From contig JAMLHE010000005.1 in assembly GCA_023957315.1 (NCBI GenBank), positions 1 through 64,000 of the forward strand: a stretch of DNA of 64,000 nucleotides. The letters run 5' to 3'. The position numbers and the translations under genes were made by a program. Under the pieces are notes generated by a model, which was not told where the DNA came from, ran no database searches, and was given only the letters and a program-made list of their open reading frames with translations. Shown here piece after piece: positions 51,570-61,147 of this stretch (its first letter is position 1; every line of letters starts with the position of its first letter). The DNA is from Candidatus Kapaibacterium sp. (GTDB lineage Bacteria > Bacteroidota > Ignavibacteria > Kapaibacteriales > UBA2268).

Positions 51570-53329
51570 CAAACAAAAAAATTGACAATGAATTGAATTC
51601 AGATTGGAAGGATTTTTTTATTTCAATCGAGGAATATATAGATTTTAAATCACAATCATCAACTGTACATGAAATTCTAAACGAAGGTATTAAAGTATTC
51701 CTACAGCTACCTTACGCTCAATCTGTCGCCTTATTTTTAGTTTCATCATCTGATTTTTCGCTGAATTTTAAAATTTCAAACCCTGCATCGTCGGAGAATC
51801 TTTTCAGAAAGATTGCTGACCACGTAATTGAAACAGGTGTTGTAGGAGAGGTCTTAAGCACAGGCACACTTTTGGAACATGATTTGGGCGATAATTTCAG
51901 CTTTGCAGGCAATTTATTGTTAATTCCACTCAAAACTTCACGCACAATTAACGGATTAATTCTAATTCAAACTAGCAAACCAATTGCAGATATTAACCAG
52001 ATTTTGTACAGGTTCAATATTTTATTTGTCAGTATGTTTGCTTCGGACATACAGACATTGCAAACTTATCGTGATTTGGAAGTCAGCAAAGCAATATTGG
52101 AACAAAAGGTTCATGCTCGTACAATTGACCTGAAACAAAGCCAACGAGAGTTACGCACTGTCATTGATTCAGTTTTGACCGGTATTTTAATTGTAGATAA
52201 TCATAATAAAAAAATCATTCAAGCAAATCCAATTGCGCAAGATTTAATCGGGCTTGATGAATTGCTTCTTTCAAATAGACTTGTAGCCGATTTTTTGCCC
52301 GAAAACCCTGAATTTATTCATGATGAGAATAAGATTTCGAAACAATCAGGAATGTTTGAGTCATTTTTATTGAATAGAAATAATTATAAAATCCCGATTC
52401 TCAGAACTGCTACTCAAATAAAATCCGGACTTAGAGACATTATCATTGAAAGTTTTGTTGACATTAGCACCAGAAAAGAACTTGAGGAAACACTTAAAAA
52501 TGCAAATGAAATTCTTGAATTAAAAGTTAGCGAGAGAACTGAGGATTTACAAATTCTTGTTACAAAATTAAAACTCGAAATTTCAGAACGAGAAACAATT
52601 GAACAGGAACTTAGAAGATTGTTCATGAAAGAAAAAGAATTAGGCGAGATGAAAATGAGATTTGTCAATATGGTTTCTCATGAATTTCGAACTCCGCTGA
52701 CTGTCATCAGAACTTCTTCGCAATTGATTGATTCATATTATGAAAGATTTACCGTAGAACAAATTAAAAAGCAAATCGAAAAAATCATTTATTCCGTTGA
52801 TAGTCTTACTGCCTTGCTCGACAATACAGTATTTATAGGCAAAAGCGAAGCCGATAAATTGGATTTGAATTTGCAAGAAGTAAACTTGCAAAACTTTTTC
52901 GATAATTTGATTAAAGACATCAAGCAAACCTTCACGACAAAACACAAATTTAACCTCTCAATTTCCAAGGATATTGATTTTATTTTGAGTGATTCAAAAC
53001 TTTTATGGCATATATTTAATAATCTAATCATAAATGCCATAAAATATTCTCCTCAAAATTCTGAAATTATTATCAAAGCTGCCATTAGTGATAATGCAAT
53101 TCTTTGTGAAGTCAGAGATTTTGGGATTGGGATACCTCATGAAGAATTGAATCATATTTTCGACATGTTCTTTAGAGCAAAAAATGTCGGCATTACTCCC
53201 GGAACAGGATTAGGTTTATCCGTTGTCAATGAATCGGTCAAAAAGTTAAACGGACAAATTACAGTCAAAAGTTCGCAAAGTCAAGGTACTTCGTTTAAAG
53301 TTAATTTGCCAATCTTAAAAGCAGATTAA
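51566..53329 (+). CDS. GAF/PAS histidine kinase
   Basis: 587 residues, cytosolic. A GAF-like region (about 25-170), coiled coil, PAS domain (LRTVIDSVLTGILIVDNHNKKIIQANP, about 195-310), a second coiled coil, HisKA with phospho-His in NMVSHEFRTPLTVIRTS, and HATPase (IFNNLIINAIKYSPQNS, VRDFGIGIPHEEL, GTGLGLSVVNES). The ATG overlaps the HDOD stop by four bases, so it is translationally coupled. The only kinase here with an obvious partner gene, the HDOD protein. Convergent with the flippase gene. Confidence 0.9.
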   Translation: MTNKKIDNELNSDWKDFFISIEEYIDFKSQSSTVHEILNEGIKVFLQLPYAQSVALFLVSSSDFSLNFKISNPASSENLFRKIADHVIETGVVGEVLSTGTLLEHDLGDNFSFAGNLLLIPLKTSRTINGLILIQTSKPIADINQILYRFNILFVSMFASDIQTLQTYRDLEVSKAILEQKVHARTIDLKQSQRELRTVIDSVLTGILIVDNHNKKIIQANPIAQDLIGLDELLLSNRLVADFLPENPEFIHDENKISKQSGMFESFLLNRNNYKIPILRTATQIKSGLRDIIIESFVDISTRKELEETLKNANEILELKVSERTEDLQILVTKLKLEISERETIEQELRRLFMKEKELGEMKMRFVNMVSHEFRTPLTVIRTSSQLIDSYYERFTVEQIKKQIEKIIYSVDSLTALLDNTVFIGKSEADKLDLNLQEVNLQNFFDNLIKDIKQTFTTKHKFNLSISKDIDFILSDSKLLWHIFNNLIINAIKYSPQNSEIIIKAAISDNAILCEVRDFGIGIPHEELNHIFDMFFRAKNVGITPGTGLGLSVVNESVKKLNGQITVKSSQSQGTSFKVNLPILKAD

Positions 53330-53339
53330 TTTATTGAAT

Positions 53340-54647
53340 TCAACTTTTAGAGCGATTTTGCAAGTAACTTTTGATGTCTTTGATTCCCTGAAATAAGTCG
53401 GAACTTTTGAATTCTACATATGATGAGTTTTTAAGCAGCTTGTAATTTAGTATTGTCATAGATGCTAGATAAGCAAAATATCCAAGTGGCATTAACATTC
53501 CTATCCCCAATAATCCAATCACAGTATAAGTTACTAAGCTAATGACAATAGATATGCTTGTATTCTTGAGCAATATATTTATTTTGCCGGTCGCAACAAC
53601 CAAAAAATAGAATATTGAAAAGGGCAATAGCAGCGCTGTAAATAGCATGACTTTAAATAATCCGAGCGACAGCGAATATTTTTCGGTTAAGAACCACTCT
53701 ATGAAAACATCGGCAATCCCGGTCAGAAATAAAAATGCAAGTGTTACAAAGGTAAGAAATGTAAAAGAAACAGATTTTACTAACAATTGTTTGAATGATG
53801 CCAAATCTTGAGACTTCATAAACCTGACTGCAGCCGGATAGACCAAGCCATTAATTCCATTCATACCTTCTTCGAAAAATCTAAAAAGCGTTTTAGCAGT
53901 TTGGTATAAGCCGACATAATGCAAATCGAAGAATAGTTTAACTATAAATAAATCCAATTGCTTAGGAATAGTATTTAATAAGTTGGTTAAAGTGATTGGG
54001 AAGCTAAATCTCAGCATTTCTCTTATTGTCACTTGACCCGAAAAATCAAATTTTAATTCCCTCCATACCATTGCCACACTAATCAAAGAACTCGCTCCGG
54101 CGCCATAGAAATATGCATCTGTTGCATCGTAAAAATCCCATGGCAATTGATTGATTTTGGCGTAAAGTATGAAATAAGCCATCACGGCGAAAAAAGCAAC
54201 ATCACTAATGAATATTTTGAAGGTTTGATGCTCTTTTAGCATCAACTTTTGGGCAAATGTTCGTGGAATCATTAGCAATCCAAGTAATGGCAAATAAGAG
54301 CCAATTTCGAGGATTCGAGATTCTGTCATCTCAAAGGACAAAAGATGCGTAACAATGTAAACCGATAAAGATAAACCAATTACAACAATCACATGAAGTA
54401 ATATCACAACTGAATTTACTTTCCTTTTATTGGATTCATCGAAACCGAATTGAATCAACAATTGCAAAGCAAAAGAATCGCTCAGGACGAAAATCCAAAT
54501 ATTGAGAGCAATGAATAACGCAAACAAACCCAACTCAGAAGGGTCCATGATTGAGGCTTGGACAAGATATACGAGACCATAGAGTATAAATATTGCTTTA
54601 TCGGCTGCAGTCCAGAATATCTTCCAAATATGATGTTGAATTTGCAT
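53340..54647 (-). CDS. Polysaccharide flippase-like membrane protein
   Basis: About 435 residues with some 12 hydrophobic segments and the layout of Wzx/MOP-type oligosaccharide flippases: an N-terminal amphipathic helix, pairs of helices separated by short loops, and LRFSFPITLTNLLNTIPKQLDLFIVKLFF in the middle. The start is the ATG at 54647, whose A is the last base of the upstream stop codon (TGATG). No glycosyltransferase genes surround it, so its lipid-linked substrate is unknown. Forms a two-gene operon with the UMF1-type transporter. Confidence 0.75.
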   Translation of the reverse strand: MQIQHHIWKIFWTAADKAIFILYGLVYLVQASIMDPSELGLFALFIALNIWIFVLSDSFALQLLIQFGFDESNKRKVNSVVILLHVIVVIGLSLSVYIVTHLLSFEMTESRILEIGSYLPLLGLLMIPRTFAQKLMLKEHQTFKIFISDVAFFAVMAYFILYAKINQLPWDFYDATDAYFYGAGASSLISVAMVWRELKFDFSGQVTIREMLRFSFPITLTNLLNTIPKQLDLFIVKLFFDLHYVGLYQTAKTLFRFFEEGMNGINGLVYPAAVRFMKSQDLASFKQLLVKSVSFTFLTFVTLAFLFLTGIADVFIEWFLTEKYSLSLGLFKVMLFTALLLPFSIFYFLVVATGKINILLKNTSISIVISLVTYTVIGLLGIGMLMPLGYFAYLASMTILNYKLLKNSSYVEFKSSDLFQGIKDIKSYLQNRSKS

Positions 54648-55978
54648 CAATTTCTCATTAAGTTAGCCGGCAATTGATTTCCGGACTCTAAGATTGCTTT
54701 TTTCATGTTTATTCTAAGCAATAATAATGCCCCAAATACAAAGAATATTCCCAATGAAAAAATGGCAATTCTGTACGAGCCCGTAAATTGCAATGATAAA
54801 CCGAAGACCAAAGGACCAATCCAACTTGTGCCCCGCTCGCTGATTTCATATAAGCTGAAGTATTCGGCTTCTTTGCCTTTCGGAATTAACAGCGAGAACA
54901 ATGAACGGCTCAAAGCTTGAGTACCACCCAATACGATTGCAATAACAGCTCCTAAGATGTAGAATCCGAGCGTTGAATTTAAGAACATATAAGCATAAAC
55001 GACTATCCCAATCCAAATAAGCAAACTCAATAATAATGCTTTTTTACTATCAAACCATTCAGCTAACTTGTTGAAAAATACAGCTCCAAAGAATGCTACA
55101 AATTGCACCATCAAAATCACAGTAGTCAGCGTAGAAATATCTAAGCCCAATTCCTCTTGCCCAAATTGCGACGAAACTACAATCACAGCTTGGACTCCGT
55201 CATTGTAAATCAAGTATGCCAACAAAAACAGAAGTGTTTTTGGATATTTTCGGGCGTCTTTGATAGTTTGAATAATTGCTTTGAAGCCATAGCTAACGAT
55301 ATTTGCATCTTTCGGCAGAGCTTTTCGGACGCGAACTTTAAGATGAATTGCCGGAAAAATTGTGAAAATAGCCCACCAAAGTCCGGCTGATGCTAATGAT
55401 ATTCGGACGGCATGACCCATTGTAAGACCAAAATTTTCCGCTTGCATAACCAAAACCAAGTTGATTGCAAGCAAAATTCCCCCACCAATATATCCCCACG
55501 CAAAGCCTAATGATGAGACTTTGTCGCGTTCGTCTTCGGTGGCAATGTCATTCAAAAAAGCATTGTAAAAAATCATGGAAGCGCCGAAAGCAACATTTGA
55601 AATTATTAGAAGAACACCACCGTACAGATAATTAGTATCATCCAGAAAATAAAGCAACATTGCTGCAATACTTCCCAAATAGGCAGAGATAATGAGGAGT
55701 TTCTTTTTATAATTGCTTGTATCGGCAATTGCGCCGAGAACCGGAAGCAGGAAAACTTGAAGGATTACGGAAAGTGAAACGCAGTAGGTGAAAAATGAAC
55801 CATGATAAATTGGAATTCCGAAAATATCCAAAAAACCATCAGCGTTTGCTGCATTTTTCGCAATTGTGGTCAGATAGGGACCCAAAAATACCGTTATCAC
55901 CGTAGTAGTAAATGCCGAAACTGCAAAATCGTACATATACCACGAGCGACGCTCCGCCAATTTAGATTTATCGTTCAT
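54647..55978 (-). CDS. UMF1-family MFS transporter
   Basis: 443 residues, 12 hydrophobic segments. The N-terminal RRSWYMYDFAVSAFTTTVITVFLGPYL is characteristic of the UMF1/Atg22-like branch, which has an unknown or amino-acid-efflux-type role. Also GAIADTSNYKKKLL (loop 2-3 MFS signature) and GGTQALSRSLFSLLIPKGKEAEYFSLYEISERGTSWIGP. First gene of the two-gene unit with the flippase. Confidence 0.88.
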   Translation of the reverse strand: MNDKSKLAERRSWYMYDFAVSAFTTTVITVFLGPYLTTIAKNAANADGFLDIFGIPIYHGSFFTYCVSLSVILQVFLLPVLGAIADTSNYKKKLLIISAYLGSIAAMLLYFLDDTNYLYGGVLLIISNVAFGASMIFYNAFLNDIATEDERDKVSSLGFAWGYIGGGILLAINLVLVMQAENFGLTMGHAVRISLASAGLWWAIFTIFPAIHLKVRVRKALPKDANIVSYGFKAIIQTIKDARKYPKTLLFLLAYLIYNDGVQAVIVVSSQFGQEELGLDISTLTTVILMVQFVAFFGAVFFNKLAEWFDSKKALLLSLLIWIGIVVYAYMFLNSTLGFYILGAVIAIVLGGTQALSRSLFSLLIPKGKEAEYFSLYEISERGTSWIGPLVFGLSLQFTGSYRIAIFSLGIFFVFGALLLLRINMKKAILESGNQLPANLMRN

Positions 55979-56043
55979 TCAATTTTATTCAAATTATAAA
56001 TTGATAGTTACGTAAATTGGAGTGAAATATTTAAAAAAGCGAT

Positions 56044-57276
56044 TTATTCGTAGCGAAGTGCTTCAATCGGGTCTAAATTCGCAGCTTTCCATGCCGGATA
56101 AGCACCGAAAATCAAACCCAGAAAAGTGCAAATTATCAGACTGTACAGAATCCAATCAAAAGGCACTACCAAAGTAAGCCCGAGCAAATTGCCAAATAAA
56201 TATGACAATGACAGACCGAGAATAATGCCGAGAACGCCACCAAACTGGCAAAGAGTGATTGTTTCGATAATGAATTGGCTCATAATCCAACTTTTTTTTG
56301 CACCAACAGCTTTTCGGATGCCAATTTCTCTCGTGCGTTCTTTAATTGTGACGAGCATGATATTCATGATGCCAATACCGGCAGCAAATAATGCGATAAA
56401 GCCTGTAATGAAGCCAAACAAGGACAAATAGCCTGTTAGACCCGCAAATTGCAGTGCTATTGTTTCATTTGTTTCAAGTTCGAATGAACTCAATTCCCAG
56501 GGTTGGTCCTCCCGAAGACCACGCAAAATCCCTATTGCTTCGTCAATTGTCGGCATCAACATGTCGCGAGACGTAGCTTTGACATTGATTGTCAGCGATT
56601 CTTCCCATCTTGTAGAATAATATTTCAAAAACTGAGTTATGGGTATGATAGCAACATTATCCTGGCTCCGTCCAAGAACTGCCCCCTTTGTCTCGAGTAT
56701 GCCAATAACGCTGTAAATTTGTTTACCGATAATAATATCTTTGCCAATTGGGTCGGAATTTGGAAAGACCAACTGCACTACATCATTACCGATTATAGTA
56801 ACGTTTCGGTTGAAAGTGATATCGTCATCTATAAATGCTCTGCCATCGGCAATACTTATATTATTTGTCTCGAAATAGCTTGCATCAGTACCGATTAAAG
56901 AGACATCGGGATTAGTTTCAGATATTGATGTTTTGAGAGTGTGATTTGAAGATGTACTCATGGCACTTACCGAAGAGGCAAGCATCATATTTTTCTTAAA
57001 ATCTTGCACTTGTGAATAAATTATTCGCTTTCTCCCAGCATACTTTCTCCAAGTATGAGCGCCAAATTGGATTTTAGGCATTCTATATATAGAAAAAGTA
57101 TTTTCTCCAAGTTCAGCCATTTGAGTAGTAACGGTATTATTAATTGATTTGACAAGTGTAATTGCTACTATAATAGCAAAAACGCCAATACAAATACTTA
57201 ACAATGTTAAGAAAGCTCTTAATTTATTCAATCTAATCGAATCAATTGCTATTGATATACTTTCAAAAACTATCAT
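56044..57276 (-). CDS. MacB-type ABC permease, second subunit
   Basis: 410 residues. FtsX/MacB plan: one membrane helix (LRAFLTLLSICIGVFAIIVAITLV), a large periplasmic domain (about 45-280), then three helices starting FGFITGFIALFAAGIGIMNIMLVTIKERTREIGIRKAVGAKK. The last motif is the coupling signature to the ATPase. The C-terminal end is YPAWKAANLDPIEALRYE. Last gene of the exporter operon; its start overlaps the stop of the other permease by one base. MacB-type complexes export macrolides, lipids or peptides; the substrate is unknown. Confidence 0.92.
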   Translation of the reverse strand: MIVFESISIAIDSIRLNKLRAFLTLLSICIGVFAIIVAITLVKSINNTVTTQMAELGENTFSIYRMPKIQFGAHTWRKYAGRKRIIYSQVQDFKKNMMLASSVSAMSTSSNHTLKTSISETNPDVSLIGTDASYFETNNISIADGRAFIDDDITFNRNVTIIGNDVVQLVFPNSDPIGKDIIIGKQIYSVIGILETKGAVLGRSQDNVAIIPITQFLKYYSTRWEESLTINVKATSRDMLMPTIDEAIGILRGLREDQPWELSSFELETNETIALQFAGLTGYLSLFGFITGFIALFAAGIGIMNIMLVTIKERTREIGIRKAVGAKKSWIMSQFIIETITLCQFGGVLGIILGLSLSYLFGNLLGLTLVVPFDWILYSLIICTFLGLIFGAYPAWKAANLDPIEALRYE

Positions 57277-58529
57277 TATTCGAACCTCAAAGCATCTATT
57301 GGATTCAGTTTGGAAGCTCTAATTGCCGGAATAATGCCCGAAAGTATTCCTACGAAAATTGATACAATTGATGCAATTACTAGCAATTGAAATGGCAAAT
57401 ATGGTGTCAAAAATCCGGCTTCTTCAACGAATTGAGGCAGAATTGTGGCTACTGCAAATGTAATGCCCGAGCAAAGTATTAGTGAAATAATTGCCCCAAT
57501 GAAACATAAAGTTGAAGATTCGACAATAAATTGGAATAAAATTGAGCGACGTTTTGCTCCGATTGCCATTCGGATACCTATTTCTTTCGTTCGTTCGGTA
57601 ACTGAAACAAACATAATGTTCATTATCCCTATTATTCCGACGATGAATGATAAAATTGTCATTCCGATACCAATTCCCCAAACGTATAATTTCAAAGTTG
57701 CAACTTGATTTTCAAAGGCTTTTGTTTCGTTTATGGAAAAATCATCTTCAGCTTCGGGGCTTACGTTTCTGATTGAACGCATTATGCCTCTCGCCTCTTC
57801 CCTGACTTCATCGAGCCTATCTTCAGACCCGGCTTTAATACCAATCGAAATTGAACGATGATGCCTTCCGTACATAGCTACAAAAGAACCAACAGGAATG
57901 AAAACTTGATTGTCAATAAAATCAAAAAACATAGTGCCTTGCTTTCGAATCACACCGATTACCAGAAACTTATGTCCATTTATTTTGATGGTCTGATTCA
58001 GAGCGTTCCCATCAGGAAAAATCGTTGAAAATACTTTATGACCGAGAACCACGACTTTGGAATGAATTGATTCTTCAAAAGGAGTAAAATATCTTCCTTC
58101 GATTGTTTCTCCTGCAGATGTCAAACCGTGATTGGAAGTTGTCCCGATAATTGTGATACCGTTAAAAACTAAATTTTCATACTTTATATTGCCACCCCAA
58201 TCTCTTGCAGTCGGGAAAATGAGTTCAGCATTATTTAATCTATCCATCATGAGGTTGGCTTGTTCGAAAGTGATGTCCTTGCGCTGACGTACTAACTTCC
58301 AGTTTTTACCACCTGCCCAATCCCATTTGTCAATATACAAAATATCAACCCCAATCATTCGGAAAGTTTCGTCCATAGCAGTTTGTAATCCGGTCAACAC
58401 CCAACCCATCAAAATAACAGTGGAAATACCAATCACAACGCCCAGCGATGCCAACAAAGACCTAAGTTTGTTGCCTTTCATCGCATCAATAGCAATTACG
58501 ATTGTTTCCTTAAATTCTACGATTGTCAT
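57276..58529 (-). CDS. MacB-type ABC permease, first subunit
   Basis: 417 residues with the same plan as its partner: N-terminal helix (LRSLLASLGVVIGISTVILMGWVL), periplasmic domain, then FIVGIIGIMNIMFVSVTERTKEIGIRMAIGAKRRSI and a C-terminal PAIRASKLNPIDALRFE. The pair should make a heterodimeric membrane part. It lies eight bases after the ATPase gene. Confidence 0.92.
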   Translation of the reverse strand: MTIVEFKETIVIAIDAMKGNKLRSLLASLGVVIGISTVILMGWVLTGLQTAMDETFRMIGVDILYIDKWDWAGGKNWKLVRQRKDITFEQANLMMDRLNNAELIFPTARDWGGNIKYENLVFNGITIIGTTSNHGLTSAGETIEGRYFTPFEESIHSKVVVLGHKVFSTIFPDGNALNQTIKINGHKFLVIGVIRKQGTMFFDFIDNQVFIPVGSFVAMYGRHHRSISIGIKAGSEDRLDEVREEARGIMRSIRNVSPEAEDDFSINETKAFENQVATLKLYVWGIGIGMTILSFIVGIIGIMNIMFVSVTERTKEIGIRMAIGAKRRSILFQFIVESSTLCFIGAIISLILCSGITFAVATILPQFVEEAGFLTPYLPFQLLVIASIVSIFVGILSGIIPAIRASKLNPIDALRFE

Positions 58530-58537
58530 GAGATTAT

Positions 58538-59242
58538 TTAACCGGCTTTTTGATTTAGCTCATCTCTTTCAATCAATCCGTCGCGGAGACGAATGATTCT
58601 GTTAGCATGGCGAGCGATTTCTTCTTCATGAGTCACCAAAATAATTGTATTCCCTTTATGCCATAAATCACGGAAAAGTGCGATAATTTCTTCGCCGGTT
58701 TTGGAATCAAGATTTCCTGTAGGTTCATCAGCTAATATTATCGAAGGATTAGTTACCAAAGCACGAGCAATGGCAACGCGTTGCCTTTGTCCACCCGAAA
58801 GTTCGTTAGGTTTGTGTGTGATTCTATCTCCCAAACCGACATCAATCAGAGCTTTTTTGGCAGTTTCGTGTCTCTGACTGCTTGGTCGCCCTGAATAAAC
58901 GAGCGGTAACTCCACATTCTTAATAGCAGTAGCACGAGCCAAAAGATTGAATGTTTGGAATACGAAGCCAATTTTACGATTGCGAATATCAGCCAAATCA
59001 TCATCATCCATTACGCTGACATCTTCTCCACCGAACATATATTTGCCACCGGTAGGCGTATCCAAACAACCGAGAATATTCATTAGCGTAGATTTCCCCG
59101 AGCCTGATGGTCCCATGATTGCAACGTATTCGTTTTCGTGGATTTGAAGTGTAATATCTCTCAGAGCATAAACAGTTTCAACACCCATATCATACAATTT
59201 GGAAATATTTTCAATATCAATAATCAATTTTTTGTCGTTCAT
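58538..59242 (-). CDS. ABC exporter ATPase (MacB/LolD type)
   Basis: 234 residues. Walker [10 protein letters not shown] (about 44-52), Q-loop region [24 protein letters not shown], signature [15 protein letters not shown], Walker [21 protein letters not shown], and H-loop LVTHEEEIA. Powers the two-permease exporter encoded after it; a stand-alone ATPase subunit with no membrane part. Twelve bases after the adaptor gene. Confidence 0.96.
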   Translation of the reverse strand: MNDKKLIIDIENISKLYDMGVETVYALRDITLQIHENEYVAIMGPSGSGKSTLMNILGCLDTPTGGKYMFGGEDVSVMDDDDLADIRNRKIGFVFQTFNLLARATAIKNVELPLVYSGRPSSQRHETAKKALIDVGLGDRITHKPNELSGGQRQRVAIARALVTNPSIILADEPTGNLDSKTGEEIIALFRDLWHKGNTIILVTHEEEIARHANRIIRLRDGLIERDELNQKAG

Positions 59243-59254
59243 CAGAATTTCTCG

Positions 59255-60523
59255 TTATTTTTTAATTAATTTACGTTGCATCGCAGAATCAATCTTGATT
59301 TCCATACCATCATTGAGTTCCTTGCTTACTGCTACAAAACTTCCCGATATGATTTCATCACCGGATTGCAATCCTTCCATTACTTCGATGAAGCCTTTGT
59401 CGCTGATGCCTGTTTTAACGGGTGTTAAGACAGCTTTGCCACCTTTGCTCAGAAATACAACTGACGGAGGACGAACTATTTTCAATCCTGCAGCCAGTGC
59501 AGAGCCGTCATTCCTTTCTGAATTGCCTGTTGGGTTGAGGCTTGCATCTCGGACAGTCACGGCTTGCAAGGGCACTGCCAATACATTATGTCTTGTTTCG
59601 GTTTGAATTTCTACATTGCAACTCATTCCGGGACGCAAACGGTACTCATTGTCAATTAATCGAACTTTGATTTGGAAATTGACGACTTGGTCTTGCGAAC
59701 CAAGTTGACTCGTAATAGCTGAATGACCAATTTCGATTACAATACCGCGTAGTTTCATATCGGAAATAGCATCAACTTCCACATGAGCAGTATCGCCGAT
59801 TGCAACCAATACTATGTCATTCTCGTCAACGTTTACGAGAGCATTCATAATTGACAAATCTGAAACTTGCATCAATTCGGTACCTTGCATCATCCCCGTT
59901 CCGACAACTTTTTCACCAAGCTCAACACCAAGAGTTGTGACCACTCCGGCAATTGGCGAATATATAGAAGTTCTATCTTTATCACGCTCAACTTGACTAA
60001 GCTGTGCTAATGCTGATTGATACCTTGCTAAAGCAGCTTTATATGATGAAGATGCACCATTGAAAGCAGCTTCGGCAGCATCAAAATCTTTCTTTGATGC
60101 GAATTCCTTTTTAAATAAATCTTGGATTCGTTTGAAATCGGCGGCAGCACGGTCTTTTTCGGCTTCACGAGCTCCGATTTCCATCTTTGCAGCTTCGGCT
60201 GTAGCTTGTGCTTGCTTGAGTTGTGCCTCGACTATATCGGGTTTGATTCGGACAAGCAATTGATTTTGTTTTACAGTATCGCCTTCTTTCACACCCAGGA
60301 ATATGATTTCACCTGATGTTTGCGATGAAATTTTGACTTGCATTTCCGGCTGAATTTTCCCAATTGCCGAAACCGTTTGCGTAATCGTCCGCGTGTCAAC
60401 TTTGCTGGTAGTTACACTGACTCGATGGTCTTTGGGTTGAAATATCATAAACCCAATCAGAGCCAATACTACGATTGAAACAATTAATATAATCCAAAAT
60501 TTCTTTTTACTTTTCTTAGCCAT
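59255..60523 (-). CDS. Periplasmic adaptor (HlyD/MacA family)
   Basis: 422 residues, inner-membrane anchor at about 9-28 (FWIILIVSIVVLALIGFMIF). The biotinyl-lipoyl-like domain is split around a helical hairpin: PEMQVKISSQTSGEIIFLGVKEGDTV and TSIYSPIAGVVTTLGVELGEKV enclose the long coiled-coil arms (about 95-185). Beta-barrel and membrane-proximal domains follow. Links the ABC permeases to TolC in a tripartite exporter. Follows the RDD gene by 12 bases. Confidence 0.94.
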   Translation of the reverse strand: MAKKSKKKFWIILIVSIVVLALIGFMIFQPKDHRVSVTTSKVDTRTITQTVSAIGKIQPEMQVKISSQTSGEIIFLGVKEGDTVKQNQLLVRIKPDIVEAQLKQAQATAEAAKMEIGAREAEKDRAAADFKRIQDLFKKEFASKKDFDAAEAAFNGASSSYKAALARYQSALAQLSQVERDKDRTSIYSPIAGVVTTLGVELGEKVVGTGMMQGTELMQVSDLSIMNALVNVDENDIVLVAIGDTAHVEVDAISDMKLRGIVIEIGHSAITSQLGSQDQVVNFQIKVRLIDNEYRLRPGMSCNVEIQTETRHNVLAVPLQAVTVRDASLNPTGNSERNDGSALAAGLKIVRPPSVVFLSKGGKAVLTPVKTGISDKGFIEVMEGLQSGDEIISGSFVAVSKELNDGMEIKIDSAMQRKLIKK

Positions 60524-60535
60524 TTTAATTATCCG

Positions 60536-61135
60536 TTAATTCTGTTTAATATCATCTTTCATAAATACTGCAGTTTTTGCTAACATGTCTTGAAAGGCTT
60601 GACGTTTTTGTCCCAAAACAAAAAAGCAACCAATTATAACAAGGAAACCAAGCAAAGAACCCAAAATACCAAATAAAAAGAAACCTGTAATCGCTGCTGC
60701 AATTGATACAACATTTGAAATATTTTTAACAATATATCTTATCGCCAATGAGCTGAATTGTGCATTTTCAGCACTTTCGCTGCCAATTCTTATTCCCAGT
60801 GTTAATTTTCCTAAGGAAAATGCAAAGAAAAGTTCGGTAGAGAAATAAATCAGCCCAATAATAGTTCCGGGAAGTTCAATTTTTGCAGCGTGCTCGAACA
60901 AATCTAATATTTCGACTGTATTTGAAGTCGCCATGGACATGATTTCTGTCAATGTACCCGATAAAATCATATAAAGCATAACAAGTAAGGCAATGATGAA
61001 ATTATCAATAAAATATGCCAAAAACCTTTTGCCGAATCCCACTCTGTTATAATATGGGTTGACGTAAGCATAATCGGGCATATATTGGGCATATTGCTCG
61101 TAATTTGATTGATTTGGTGTAGAACTGTCAGACAT
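60536..61135 (-). CDS. RDD family membrane protein in the exporter operon
   Basis: 199 residues. A Pro/Tyr/Asn-rich start, then the RDD signature GFGKRFLAYFIDNFIIALLVMLYMIL with Arg, Asp and Asp-like positions (F-R/K-x-A-Y-x-I-D), LGKLTLGIRIG and further hydrophobic segments, about four in all. RDD proteins are short membrane proteins of mostly unknown role; some act as Na+/H+ antiporters or transport accessories. Its position between tolC and the adaptor gene (12-base gaps both sides) suggests an accessory of this exporter. Confidence 0.8.
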   Translation of the reverse strand: MSDSSTPNQSNYEQYAQYMPDYAYVNPYYNRVGFGKRFLAYFIDNFIIALLVMLYMILSGTLTEIMSMATSNTVEILDLFEHAAKIELPGTIIGLIYFSTELFFAFSLGKLTLGIRIGSESAENAQFSSLAIRYIVKNISNVVSIAAAITGFFLFGILGSLLGFLVIIGCFFVLGQKRQAFQDMLAKTAVFMKDDIKQN

Positions 61136-61147
61136 AGTAACTCCTAA

